A stretch of DNA of 29,389 nt from DASSJT01 sp035691065 (GTDB lineage: Bacteria > Actinomycetota > Actinomycetes > Actinomycetales > Dermatophilaceae): NCBI GenBank assembly GCA_035691065.1, contig DASSJT010000172.1:1-29389 (forward strand). Reading direction: 5' to 3'. How positions within the stretch are numbered: the first letter of the stretch is position 1; the number at the start of each line of letters is the position of its first letter. Below the pieces are notes generated by a model, which was not told where the DNA came from, made no database searches, and saw only the letters and a list, made by a program, of their open reading frames with translations. The position numbers and the translations under genes were made by a program. Positions 8,209 to 16,104 of the stretch are shown piece by piece.

Positions 8209-8912
8209 CAGACCGACACGACGCCCTGGTCGACCTTCTCCGTGTCGGGACAGTCCATCGCCGTCACCTCGCTGCCCGTGCCGGTCATGGCAGACCGCAC
8301 CGCCTGCTCGAGGCTGTCACCGCCGAGGCCCCCGCCCGCTCCCAGGCTCACGTTGCCATTGGCGGAACCGGTGAACCCCAAGCCCCCCAACAGGATCAGC
8401 CCCACGAGGAGGACCGCAAGCAGCGCGATCGACGACATGATGATGGCGGCGATCGCCAAGCCCCGACCGCGTGGACGGGCCATCGGGTAGGGCGGGGGTG
8501 CGTAACCCCACGGGGACGAACCTGGCGGAAGCGCCAGTCCCCCAGGCCAGGGAGGCGGCCCGGCTCCGAGAGGCGGAGCTCCCGCCCACCCGGGTGTCGC
8601 TCCAGTGGGTCCGGGCGCTGGTGGTGGTGGAGGCGGCCACGTGCCAGGGTATGCCGGGTGCGCGGGCGATGCGGGTATGCCGCCTGCGGTGTGGGCCTGG
8701 CTCGGCGCAGTGGCGCTGCCCCCTTCGGGCGGTGGCTGGGGCGCTGCCCCTGAGGGGGACGCCCAACCCGGCCCTTGGACCGCATCCTGCTTCGGCTGTG
8801 CGACGTCTTCTTGCCTTGGCTCCGCAGCCCCAGGCTCCGCAGCCCCAGGCTCCGCGGCCCCGGGCTCCGCGGCCCCTGGCTCCGCGGCCCTTGACTCCGC
8901 ATCGTCTGCCAT
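8124..8912 (-). CDS. Proline-rich, single-helix membrane protein with DUF4333-like tail
   Basis: This 262-residue protein has a low-complexity head (five AAEPG-like units, then long Pro/Gly/Ala runs, about residues 1-135), one strong membrane helix (AIAAIIMSSIALLAVLLVGLILLGGLGF) and a short outer domain. In that domain MDCPDTEKVDQGVVSVCHGTMDG has the paired-cysteine pattern of DUF4333 domains, tentatively assigned. The topology should be N-in, C-out. The ATG at 8912 is chosen because GAGGAGGG precedes it; a longer frame to 9128 lacks support. Its 3' end lies antisense to the GtrA gene. It follows the PfkB gene by 74 bp and may be read with that operon. The function is unknown. Confidence 0.8.
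   Translation of the reverse strand: MADDAESRAAEPGAAEPGAAEPGAAEPGAAEPRQEDVAQPKQDAVQGPGWASPSGAAPQPPPEGGSATAPSQAHTAGGIPASPAHPAYPGTWPPPPPPAPGPTGATPGWAGAPPLGAGPPPWPGGLALPPGSSPWGYAPPPYPMARPRGRGLAIAAIIMSSIALLAVLLVGLILLGGLGFTGSANGNVSLGAGGGLGGDSLEQAVRSAMTGTGSEVTAMDCPDTEKVDQGVVSVCHGTMDGSDWSFVVFFESAGGQFTVAAL
8818..8892 (-). repeat. 15-bp tandem repeat, five copies
   Basis: Five head-to-tail 15-bp units begin at 8818, 8833, 8848, 8863 and 8878 and encode the pentapeptide AAEPG (the last copy AAEPR/S-like) near the N-terminus of the proline-rich membrane protein. The first two copies are identical and the others differ at one or two bases, which points to recent slippage. Confidence 0.9.
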
Positions 8913-8986
8913 GGTCAGCCCTCCTCGCCCGAATCCCAGTGCCAGCATGCCGTACCAAGACCTCGCCAAGGGCGAACGAGTAGGCG

Positions 8987-9925
8987 TCAGCTCCTCGCCG
9001 AATCGGCAGGGCGGATGACCACGGCGGACCGCAGGCGCTCGACGTCCGCACGGTCCACGTCTCCCGCAACGGGCTTGAGGACCGCGGCCGCTGACCAGGC
9101 AAGTGATTCGGCGAGCAGGTCGTCCCATCGGGTATGCGCTGCCAAGCCTGCGGCGATGGCAGCGACGGCTGCGTCACCGGCTCCCGTGGGGTTTCCGATG
9201 AGCGGCGGATCGACCCGGCCAGCCAGAGCGAGACCCTCCTCCCCCACCAGGAGCATGCCGTCCGCACCGGCCGACGCCAGGACGTTCCGCGCCCCCATCC
9301 GCCTCAGGGCCGCGACGCCGGCGGACAGGTCGCCGACCCCCGTCACCTCGAGCAGCTCGTCACGGTTGGGCTTGACGACATCGGGTCCGGCAACCAGCGC
9401 CGCCCCGAGGGCCTCGCCCGAGGTGTCCAGGACCGTCCGGCATCCCGCCTCGTGGGCGAGCTCGAGGAGCTCTGCGTAAGCATCTGGGGGGAGCCCACAC
9501 GGAAGACTTCCGGACGCGACGACGACTGTGGCGGAGGTATGCCGGACGAGCCCGCCCAGGTGGGCCAGGAACCCTCGCCACTCGGGCGCCGACACCTGCG
9601 GACCCAGTTCGTTGAACACCGTGGCGTCGCTGTCGCGCCCCGACACGACGGTGAGCGTGCGACGGGATTCCCCCGCGCAGTCCGCGAAGTCATGGGGAAC
9701 CGCGCGTGAGTCCAGGTCCGCCCGGATCCGTGACCCCACGCAGCCCCCCACGATGCCGGTGGCGACGACCGGCAAGCCGCCCTGCGCCAGCACGGAGGCG
9801 ACGTTCACGCCCTTCCCACCCGCCGTCTCGACCACTGAGCTCACCCGATGGCTGGCACCTGGGCGCAGCTCCGCAACGGCATACGTCACGTCGAGCGCGG
9901 CGTTCAGGGTGACGGTGACGATCAC
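8987..9925 (-). CDS. PfkB-family sugar-phosphate kinase (1-phosphofructokinase/tagatose-6-P kinase type)
   Basis: This 312-residue cytoplasmic kinase belongs to the ribokinase/PfkB family, in the LacC/FruK branch that opens with IVTVTLNAALDVTY. The two signatures are GGKGVNVA (about 36-43) and NPTGAGDA (about 246-252), the latter with the catalytic Asp of GAGD. It phosphorylates a ketohexose phosphate; among amino-sugar genes, tagatose-6-phosphate to the 1,6-bisphosphate is the most economical guess, with fructose-6- or fructose-1-phosphate as alternatives. The GTG start at 9925 overlaps the stop of the ROK kinase (GTGA), implying translational coupling. No aldolase gene is in the window, so the end of the pathway must be encoded elsewhere. 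Confidence 0.88.
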   Translation of the reverse strand: MIVTVTLNAALDVTYAVAELRPGASHRVSSVVETAGGKGVNVASVLAQGGLPVVATGIVGGCVGSRIRADLDSRAVPHDFADCAGESRRTLTVVSGRDSDATVFNELGPQVSAPEWRGFLAHLGGLVRHTSATVVVASGSLPCGLPPDAYAELLELAHEAGCRTVLDTSGEALGAALVAGPDVVKPNRDELLEVTGVGDLSAGVAALRRMGARNVLASAGADGMLLVGEEGLALAGRVDPPLIGNPTGAGDAAVAAIAAGLAAHTRWDDLLAESLAWSAAAVLKPVAGDVDRADVERLRSAVVIRPADSARS

Positions 9926-10866
9926 GCGATGTCCCAGGCCAGGCACGCGGCGCCGAGGCACCCGGCCCGGTCGCCGAGGGCGGCCAGGGTGATGACCGGG
10001 GGTCGCTGGAAGGTCAACGCCCCGAGGACCCGCTCGCGCAGCGGAGACAACAGCACCTCGCCGCTCTGGGCCAGACCACCGCCGACCAAGACCCGATCGA
10101 CCCCGGTCAGCGTGATCGCCATCACCACGGCCCGGGCCAGTGCGCCGACGGCACGGGTCCAGACTGCAGTGGCGTCCGGATCCCCCGCGGCCACCAGCGC
10201 GGCGATGCGGTCGGCTCCGAGCCGCGCTCCGTGGTCAGCTCGACCGCCCACCCGCTCGGCGTAGGCTCTCTCGACCGCCGATGCCGAGCTGACCGCCTCG
10301 AGGCAACCCAGGCCCCCGCACCCGCACAGCGGCCCGTCGGGCTCGACCACGACGTGACCGAGCTCGCCCGCCCAGCCGTCGGCCCGCACGACGTGACCGT
10401 CGAGCATGAGCGCGCCGGCGACACCGGTGCCGAGGGGCACGAAGAGCGCGTGCTGGGCGCCCCTGGCCGCACCGACGGCGCATTCGGCGAGGAGTCCGGC
10501 TCGCACGTCATGCCCGAGGATGACCGGCACGCCCAGGGTGCGCTCGAGCGGGACGACCAGCTCGAGGTCCCTCCAGCCGAGGTTCGCCGAGAAGACGGCC
10601 ACCCCGGCCTCCTCGTCGACCAGCCCCGGGACGACCACTCCGCAGGCAGCCAGCCGGACGGCATACCCCTGCCTCTCCGCCTGCTCGAGCAGCTCCGCAA
10701 CCGTGGCCTCGACCACCTTGGCGAGGACACCGGGCTCATGCATGCCGGGTGGCGTGGTCAGCGTGGTGCGCACCGCCTCCTTGACGGCGCGGTCGACCAG
10801 CGCCGCCTTGATCCGCGTGCCGCCGATGTCGACGGCCGCGACGACGTCGACGGTCTGGGCTTCCAC
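9922..10866 (-). CDS. ROK-family sugar kinase (probable amino-sugar kinase)
   Basis: This kinase of about 314 residues has the ROK fold without a DNA-binding head. It shows the ATP phosphate loop VDIGGTRIKAAL, NLGWRDL, GHDVRAGLLAE (catalytic Asp), FVPLGTGVAGAL, the sugar-binding GWAGELGHV, and the zinc motif CGCGGLGCLE (about 181-190). It would phosphorylate the imported sugar at C6, giving the substrate for NagA. I prefer the GTG at 10866, preceded by GAGGAA at six bases, to the in-frame ATG at 10908, which lacks a ribosome site and adds 14 unconserved residues next to a tandem repeat. The gene lies between the DeoR and PfkB genes. GlcNAc, GalNAc and ManNAc cannot be separated by sequence alone. 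Confidence 0.88.
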   Translation of the reverse strand: MEAQTVDVVAAVDIGGTRIKAALVDRAVKEAVRTTLTTPPGMHEPGVLAKVVEATVAELLEQAERQGYAVRLAACGVVVPGLVDEEAGVAVFSANLGWRDLELVVPLERTLGVPVILGHDVRAGLLAECAVGAARGAQHALFVPLGTGVAGALMLDGHVVRADGWAGELGHVVVEPDGPLCGCGGLGCLEAVSSASAVERAYAERVGGRADHGARLGADRIAALVAAGDPDATAVWTRAVGALARAVVMAITLTGVDRVLVGGGLAQSGEVLLSPLRERVLGALTFQRPPVITLAALGDRAGCLGAACLAWDIA

Positions 10867-10914
10867 GGCAGGTTCCTCGAGTGGGGTTGGGCGGGAGACA
10901 GGTGACATGGGCTG

Positions 10915-10970
10915 GGCGACGTGGGCCAGACGACGTGGGCTGGACGACGTGGGCTAGACGACGTGGACGT
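10915..10970. repeat. 14-bp tandem repeat across the DeoR stop codon
   Basis: Four imperfect 14-bp units (consensus GACGACGTGGGCTG) start at 10915, 10929, 10943 and 10957. They cover the last codons and stop of the DeoR gene and most of the gap before the ROK kinase. Because 14 is not a multiple of three, copy-number change would shift the DeoR C-terminus and alter intergenic spacing. Confidence 0.85.
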
Positions 10971-11784
10971 CCACGCCGACGCTGCGGAGCTCCTCGATCG
11001 CAGCCGTGGGTGCGGTGGCATCGGTGACGAGCACGTCGATGGCGGGGGCAGGGCAGATGCGGGCGAACGCGCGATGGCCGACCTTCTCACCGGTCGCGAC
11101 GACGACGACGCGGTCGGCACGCTGGACCATGAGGGCGTTGATGCCAGCCTCGCCCTCGTGTCGGCAGGTGGCCCCGCCGGCCGCCGAGACCCCGTCGACG
11201 CCGAGGTAGACCGTGTCGAGCCACAGCTCGGACAACACCATGGACGCGAGCGGACCGGAGAGCTCGTAGGACTCGGGGCGGGCGACGCCGCCGAGGGACA
11301 CGCACCGGATGAAGGGGCGCAGCACCATCTCGGTGGCGATGTTGAGCGCGTTAGTCACCACCGTGATCGCCGGGCGCTCAGACGAGGTCGCGAGGTCGGA
11401 CCGCGCCGCCAGCCGTCGCGCGGTCGCGCTCGTCGTCGTGCCGCCGTTGAAGCCCACGACCGAGCCCTCGACCGCGAGGTCGGCCGCCGCGGCGGCGACC
11501 CGCTCCTTCGGCGAGTCGCCGGTCGCCGACTTGTAGCGGGCGGGCAGGTCGTAGGCCACGGCCGTGGCCACCACACCGCCGTGGGTCCGGGTGACGAGCT
11601 GTTGCGCAGCCAGCTCCCCGAAGTCGCGGCGGACGGTGGCTTCAGAGACGCCGAGCGCTTCGACGATCTGGGCGACCGTGAGCCGGCCGTGCTCGGCCAG
11701 GAGGGCCAGGAGGGCGCTCCAGCGGGCACCGCGGTCCATCCCCCGGGCGGGCGCTGCGGCGGGGGCGGTGGCCGGGTCGGTCAC
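10954..11784 (-). CDS. DeoR-family transcriptional regulator
   Basis: This 276-residue repressor has a DeoR winged helix at about residues 22-75 (RLTVAQIVEALGVSEATVRRDF, where the RRD signature marks the recognition helix). A sugar-phosphate-sensing DeoRC domain follows, with the GFNGGTTTSATARRL phosphate loop, VVTNALNIATEM, LGGVARPESYELSGPLA and VYLGVDGVSAAGGATCRHEGEA. Such proteins release DNA on binding a phosphorylated pathway intermediate. The GTG start at 11784 overlaps the stop of the upstream permease gene (GTGA), so it is coupled to transport and should regulate this operon, probably at the divergent control region 14961-15201. The gene ends within a 14-bp tandem repeat. Confidence 0.92.
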   Translation of the reverse strand: MTDPATAPAAAPARGMDRGARWSALLALLAEHGRLTVAQIVEALGVSEATVRRDFGELAAQQLVTRTHGGVVATAVAYDLPARYKSATGDSPKERVAAAAADLAVEGSVVGFNGGTTTSATARRLAARSDLATSSERPAITVVTNALNIATEMVLRPFIRCVSLGGVARPESYELSGPLASMVLSELWLDTVYLGVDGVSAAGGATCRHEGEAGINALMVQRADRVVVVATGEKVGHRAFARICPAPAIDVLVTDATAPTAAIEELRSVGVDVHVV

Positions 11785-12671
11785 TTGACCGACCCTGCGG
11801 TCAGGCCGCCCACGAGGTGCTTCTCGATGACGGCGAACAGGACCACGACGGGGACGATAGCGATGAGCGATGCGGCGAAGAGCTGGTCCCAGTGCTGCTC
11901 GTAGCCGGTGACGTAGGAGTTGATGCCGACCGTCAGGGGCTTGCGCGCGTCGTCGTGCATGAGCGTGAGGGCTACGACGTACTCGTTCCACGCGGCGATG
12001 AACGTGAAGATCGTGGCGGTCACGATTCCCGGAAGCGTGAGCGGCAGCATGATCCGCAGCAGCCGCTTGACCGTGCCGCAGCCGTCGAGCTCGGCCGCCT
12101 CCTCGACCTCCTTGGGGATCGAGGCGAAGAAGCCGTGAAGGATCCAGATCGCGAAGGCCATGTTGAACGCGGCGTTGGTGAGGATGATCGACAGGTAGGT
12201 GTTGACGAGGCTGAACTGGAAGAACTCGCGGTACAGACCCACCACTAGTGACGTCGGCGAGAACATCTGGGTCACCAGCACGAGGAACAGGAAGGCGATC
12301 CGGCCGGGGAACCGGAAGCGGGCGGTGAAGTATGCCGCGGGGACGGCGACCAGGATCACGATCACCGTCGAGGACACGGCCACGAGCAGCGAGGTCTTGA
12401 GCCAGTTGAGGAAACGCTCGTCGCCCAGCACCTCGGCGAAGGTCGAGAGCTTCCACTCCCGCGGCAGGATCGTCGTGGGCGTGGTGACGACGTCGCTGCT
12501 CGGGCGAAGCGCATCGAGCAGCATGACGAGGTAGGGCCAGAGGAACGCGAAGGCGACGACTGCGCCCGCCACCGGCAGTACGACCGGGCGCCAGCGGCGC
12601 CACCCGGTGGGCCTGGGGCGCTGCAGCTGCCCCGCGACAGCCGAGGCCGGCGATGCGGCGAGTGTGCTCAT
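11781..12671 (-). CDS. Carbohydrate ABC transporter permease, MalG-like
   Basis: This 296-residue inner-membrane subunit has six predicted helices and the permease EAA loop at about residues 181-200 (EAAELDGCGTVKRLLRIMLPL), which docks the ATPase. The ending LVGGLTAGSVK is typical of MalG/CUT1 subunits. The ATG at 12671 overlaps the stop of the MalF-like gene (ATGA), so the two permeases are co-translated. The frame stays open upstream but carries no family sequence there. The pair forms the channel for the sugar delivered by the lipoprotein encoded upstream. Confidence 0.94.
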   Translation of the reverse strand: MSTLAASPASAVAGQLQRPRPTGWRRWRPVVLPVAGAVVAFAFLWPYLVMLLDALRPSSDVVTTPTTILPREWKLSTFAEVLGDERFLNWLKTSLLVAVSSTVIVILVAVPAAYFTARFRFPGRIAFLFLVLVTQMFSPTSLVVGLYREFFQFSLVNTYLSIILTNAAFNMAFAIWILHGFFASIPKEVEEAAELDGCGTVKRLLRIMLPLTLPGIVTATIFTFIAAWNEYVVALTLMHDDARKPLTVGINSYVTGYEQHWDQLFAASLIAIVPVVVLFAVIEKHLVGGLTAGSVK

Positions 12672-13684
12672 GAGCCCTCCTCCTCGCGCCAGTTGACGAT
12701 GCGCAGGTAGACCAGGACCACGACGAGGATCAGCACGACGTTGAAGACCCCGGCGGCGGCCGACATGCCCACGTCCTTCTCCGCGCTCTTGAAGGCCAGC
12801 TTGTACATGAACGTGATCGTCGTGTCGTGGGCGAACCCGGGGTTGCGGTCGTTCAGGGTGTAGATGATCGGGAAGGAGTTGAAGACGTAGATGATGTTGA
12901 GGACGCTCGCCACGAGGATCGCTGGACGCAGGAGCGGGAGCGTGATCCGGCGCCAGATCTGCCAGGGGGAGGCCCCGTCGATGCGAGCGGCCTCGTAGAC
13001 GTCGTCGGGGATGGCGTTCAAGCCCGCGACGAAGACGTATGCCGTGAACGGGATGGACACGAAGATCCCGACCGCGATCATCGACAGCATCGTCCACCGG
13101 TCGTCGCCGAGGAAGTCGATCGGCTGGTCGATGAGGTGGAGCGACACGAGGACGTGGTTGACCACACCGTGGTAGTAGTCGTAGATCAGCGTGAAGAGCC
13201 GCGCGGTGATGACCAGCGAGGCCGCCCAGGGAACGATGATCGCCCACCGGACGACGCGGCGGCCGGCGAACTCCTTGGCGAGGAACTGCGCCAGGCCGAG
13301 GCTGATCACGACGGTGAGCGCCACGACGGCTACGACCCAGACCACCGTGTTGGACAGGACCGTCGCCAGTGACTCGTGGGAAAGGACCTTCTCATAGTTG
13401 CGGGTGCCGGCCGCACCCCGTCGCAGGCCGGTGATCGAGTACTCCGAGGTCGACGCCCGGACCAGCTCGATCGCCGGGTAGACCACCACGCCGAGGATCA
13501 GTGCCAGGGCGGGCCCGAGCCACAGCAGCGCCGCGAGGGGACTCACGCGCCGACCCGACGCGGAGGCGCCTCGTCGGCCGGCCCGGCGGCTGCCGCCAGT
13601 GGGCCCCTCGACTGCTGACCCCGGCGGGGTGGGCGCGGCCGGCTGTCCGGTCGCGCCCACCGCCGCGGGAACGGGCTGGCTCAC
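12668..13684 (-). CDS. Carbohydrate ABC transporter permease, MalF-like
   Basis: This 338-residue membrane protein has a Pro/Gly/Arg-rich cytoplasmic head (residues 1-48), then six predicted helices. The EAA loop EAARIDGASPWQIWRRITLPL at about 231-251 identifies a CUT1 sugar permease. The GTG start at 13684 lies one base after the stop of the binding-protein gene. It pairs with the MalG-like subunit. No ATPase is encoded in the cluster, so a shared MsiK/MsmK-like ATPase elsewhere in the genome is implied. Confidence 0.94.
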   Translation of the reverse strand: MSQPVPAAVGATGQPAAPTPPGSAVEGPTGGSRRAGRRGASASGRRVSPLAALLWLGPALALILGVVVYPAIELVRASTSEYSITGLRRGAAGTRNYEKVLSHESLATVLSNTVVWVVAVVALTVVISLGLAQFLAKEFAGRRVVRWAIIVPWAASLVITARLFTLIYDYYHGVVNHVLVSLHLIDQPIDFLGDDRWTMLSMIAVGIFVSIPFTAYVFVAGLNAIPDDVYEAARIDGASPWQIWRRITLPLLRPAILVASVLNIIYVFNSFPIIYTLNDRNPGFAHDTTITFMYKLAFKSAEKDVGMSAAAGVFNVVLILVVVLVYLRIVNWREEEGS

Positions 13685-13685
13685 G

Positions 13686-14960
13686 TCAGCCGCCGTTCTC
13701 GGCTGTCTTCTGCAGCTGGTCGAGCACCGCCTTGGGGTCGCCGTCCTTGGCGACGCCCGCGCCGATGTTCTGCTGGACCGCCAGCTTCACCTTGTCCCAG
13801 GTCGGGTCGTCGGTGGGCGTCAGGTGCACGTTGGGGAGCGTCTCGAGGTAGACCTTCAGCTTGGGGTCGGAGGCGAAGACCTGCAGACCTGACTTGGTCA
13901 CCGGGAGGAAGCCCTCCTCCTTGATGAACTCGTTGACCTGGTCCTTCTGGTAGTAGAGGTCGTAGAAGGCCTTGACGGCGTCCTGGTTGCCCGACTTCTT
14001 GAAGGCCATGAGGTAGTCGGTGACGCCGAAGGTCTGGGGCGTGCCCCCGTCGCTCGTCGGCATGGGCGCGACGCCGTAGTCGACCTTGCCGTCCTGGTCG
14101 AGGGCGGCCGCGAGCGGCGAGAAGCCGACGACCATACCGGCCTTGCCCGACTTGAACAGGTCGAAGGCGTCCTGGCGGTTGGTCTTGCCGGGGTTGTTCT
14201 GCGTGACCTTGTCGGTGACGGCCAGCTTCTTGAGGAAGGTCAGGGTCTCGACGTTCTTGTCAGAGTTGATCGTCCACTTCCCGCCCTGCTTCCAGTCCCC
14301 GCCGTTGTTGAAGGTCCAGATCGAGAACTCGCCCTGGGCCTCCTCGGGTCCGAGCGGCAGGGCGTAGCCGACAGTGCCGCTGCCGAGGGCGTTGATCTTC
14401 TTCGCGTCGTCCTCGAACTCGGACCAGGTCTTCGGCGGGGCGGCGATGCCGGCCTTCTGGAACAGGGTCTTGTTGTAGAAGAACGCGCGAGCCGACGACA
14501 GGTCAGGCATGCCGTACATCTTGCCGTTGTATGTCCCGCTCTTGACGAAGGCGTCGAGCAGGTCGGACTTCACGCTCGGCGAGAGGACCTCGTCGGAGGA
14601 GTAGAGCAGCCCGTCCTTGGCGTAGCTCGCGTAGACGTTGAGGTTCAGGATGTCCGGTGCGTTGTTGTTCTGGATCATCGTGCTGGTCTGCTGGTCGATG
14701 TCGTCCCAGCTGACGACCTGGACCTCCAGGTCGATGCCCGTCTTCGCCTTGTACTTCGTGGCGAACTGGTTCCAGAAGGCCGCGGTGTGGTCCTTCGAGT
14801 ACTCCGCGGCGACGAGCTTGATCTTCGTGACCTTCTTGCCAGAGTCGCCCCCTCCGTCGGCCGTTCCGGCGCCGGTGCCACCGCCGCACGCGGCGAGCGA
14901 CAGACCAGCAGCCGCAACGAGCGCGACCAGCCGGGCGGCTGTCAGGTGTCGTGACGTCAT
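13686..14960 (-). CDS. Carbohydrate ABC transporter substrate-binding lipoprotein
   Basis: This 424-residue protein begins with a lipoprotein signal (basic start, LVALVAAAGLSLAAC; lipobox LAAC at about residues 21-24), so it is anchored outside the membrane. The mature part is a family-1 extracellular solute-binding protein: IDLEVQVVSWDDIDQQ, NAPDILNLNVYASYAKDG, the hinge region YGMPDLSSARAFFYNKTLFQKAGI, WSEFEDDAKKI and GKAGMVVGFSP. It captures the sugar for the two permeases downstream. The ATG at 14960 has an AGGAG ribosome site; the longer frame to 15056 runs into the promoter. It is the first gene of the leftward operon. Confidence 0.94.
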   Translation of the reverse strand: MTSRHLTAARLVALVAAAGLSLAACGGGTGAGTADGGGDSGKKVTKIKLVAAEYSKDHTAAFWNQFATKYKAKTGIDLEVQVVSWDDIDQQTSTMIQNNNAPDILNLNVYASYAKDGLLYSSDEVLSPSVKSDLLDAFVKSGTYNGKMYGMPDLSSARAFFYNKTLFQKAGIAAPPKTWSEFEDDAKKINALGSGTVGYALPLGPEEAQGEFSIWTFNNGGDWKQGGKWTINSDKNVETLTFLKKLAVTDKVTQNNPGKTNRQDAFDLFKSGKAGMVVGFSPLAAALDQDGKVDYGVAPMPTSDGGTPQTFGVTDYLMAFKKSGNQDAVKAFYDLYYQKDQVNEFIKEEGFLPVTKSGLQVFASDPKLKVYLETLPNVHLTPTDDPTWDKVKLAVQQNIGAGVAKDGDPKAVLDQLQKTAENGG

Positions 14961-15021
14961 AGTGCACTCCTGATGTCTCTGCCGCGAGCGGCAGTGATTG
15001 ATTGGTAGCGGTTCCTGCCTC

Positions 15022-15035
15022 GTTCGATCACGAAC
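15022..15035. promoter_or_regulatory. Candidate operator 1 (GTTCG-ATCA-CGAAC)
   Basis: A 5-bp perfect inverted repeat around a CGATCA core lies just downstream of the candidate leftward -10, where a bound repressor would block initiation of the transporter operon. The DeoR protein of this operon or the ROK repressor is the likely ligand; the sequence does not say which. Confidence 0.4.
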
Positions 15036-15135
15036 CCTGAACCTAGCCGCCAACAATGGCGCGCAACGACCACCGAGTCAAGAGTTTTAGAAAAGTCGTT
15101 ACGAAATTGCTCGCCGGACTTGACCCGCTCGTTTT

Positions 15136-15157
15136 TGATCGTTCAGAATGACGATCA
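15136..15157. promoter_or_regulatory. Candidate operator 2 (TGATCGT-N8-ACGATCA)
   Basis: Perfect 7-bp arms at 15136-15142 and 15151-15157 are separated by eight bases, overlapping the candidate rightward -10 of the SIS/NagA operon. It shares the CGATCA core with operator 1 and with a third half-site at 15166-15171, suggesting one regulator for both directions. Confidence 0.45.
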
Positions 15158-15201
15158 GTCCAAACCGATCACTCCGAGCCATGAGAAGAGGACCGCCTCC
15201 G

Positions 15202-16104
15202 ATGACCACGACCACCAGCCACCTCGCCGCGGAGCTCGCCACGCAGCCCTCCGACTGGAAGGCGGTGCTCCGCCGCCGCGCAGAGGCCTCCGCCCTGCTC
15301 CCCCAGCCCGGACCTGACGTGGCGATTGCCGGGTGCGGCACCAGCTACTACATGGCCCAGGCGTATGCCGTGCTGCGCGAGCAGGCCGGCCACGGCCGCA
15401 CCGAGGCCCATCCCGCCAGCGAGTTCCCCCTCGACCGCAGCTACGGCCAGGTTGTCGTGATCTCCCGGTCCGGCACCACGACCGAGGTCATCGAGCTCCT
15501 CCAGCAGCTGCGCGAGCGCGGCCAGCGCACGACCGCGATCGTGGCCACTGAAGGGACGCCGATCCCCGCGCTCGCCGACCACAGCCTCTTGCTGCCCGAG
15601 GTCGACGAGCGGTCGGTGGTGCAGACGCGCTTCGCCACGACGACGCTTGCGCTGCTGCGAGCCACGCTCGGCGAGGACCTCGCACGGGCGATCGCCGACG
15701 CCGAAGTGGTCCTGGCCGAGGACGAGGCCACCGCGTTCGCCGGCGTTGCCGAGGCCGGCCAGATCACCTTCGTCGGCCGCGGCTGGACGGTCGGCCTCGC
15801 CAGCGAGGCGGCGCTCAAGCTGCGCGAGTCGGCACAGTTCTGGACCGAGGCCTACCCGGCCATGGAGTACCGCCACGGCCCGATCAGCATCGCCGCCCCC
15901 GGCCGGGCTGTCTGGGCCTTCGGCGAGGTGCCGGACGGGCTCCCGGAGGACGTACGCGCCACCGGCGCCCACTTCGAGCACCGTGACATCGACCCGCTCG
16001 CCGACCTCGTGCGCCTGCACCGGCTCTGCCTGCTCAAGGCCGCACGCGCCGGGGTCGACCCGGATAGCCCGCGCCACCTGGCACGGTCCATCATCCTGAC
16101 GTGA
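15202..16104 (+). CDS. SIS-domain sugar-phosphate isomerase/deaminase (GlmS-C/AgaS/NagB-II-like)
   Basis: This 300-residue cytoplasmic enzyme has two SIS domains like the isomerase half of GlmS but no glutaminase domain. Key sites are GCGTSYYMAQA (about 44-54), SRSGTTTE (88-95, sugar-phosphate binding), the second-domain VGRGWTVGLASEAALKLRES (191-210) and EAYPAMEYRHGP. With NagA encoded next, it should deaminate and isomerise GlcN-6-P to Fru-6-P (NagB-II role) or GalN-6-P to Tag-6-P (AgaS role). The ATG at 15202 follows GAAGAGGA and is preferred to an in-frame ATG at 15148 that overlaps the control region. Its stop overlaps the nagA GTG start (GTGA). Confidence 0.88.
   Translation: MTTTTSHLAAELATQPSDWKAVLRRRAEASALLPQPGPDVAIAGCGTSYYMAQAYAVLREQAGHGRTEAHPASEFPLDRSYGQVVVISRSGTTTEVIELLQQLRERGQRTTAIVATEGTPIPALADHSLLLPEVDERSVVQTRFATTTLALLRATLGEDLARAIADAEVVLAEDEATAFAGVAEAGQITFVGRGWTVGLASEAALKLRESAQFWTEAYPAMEYRHGPISIAAPGRAVWAFGEVPDGLPEDVRATGAHFEHRDIDPLADLVRLHRLCLLKAARAGVDPDSPRHLARSIILT

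Larger units (their letters stand above)
14961..15201. promoter_or_regulatory. Divergent control region of the amino-sugar cluster
   Basis: This 241-bp region separates the ABC-transporter operon (leftward) from the SIS/NagA operon (rightward). Leftward, a candidate -35 TTGACT (15081-15076) and -10 CATTGT (15058-15053) are 17 bp apart. Rightward, TTGACC (15120-15125) and CAGAAT (15144-15149) are 18 bp apart. The sequence CGATCA, or its complement, occurs four times (15025-15030, 15136-15141, 15152-15157, 15166-15171). Promoter assignments are by eye. Confidence 0.55.

Noticed and set aside
7026..8753. A 575-codon frame over the GT2-GtrA gene and beyond
   Set aside because: Shadow of GT2-GtrA and the antisense of the proline-rich gene; Arg/Gly/Pro composition without motifs.
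8913..9128. N-terminal extension of the proline-rich protein to 9128
   Set aside because: The ATG at 8912 has a strong ribosome site and the extra residues overlap the PfkB gene with shadow-like composition.
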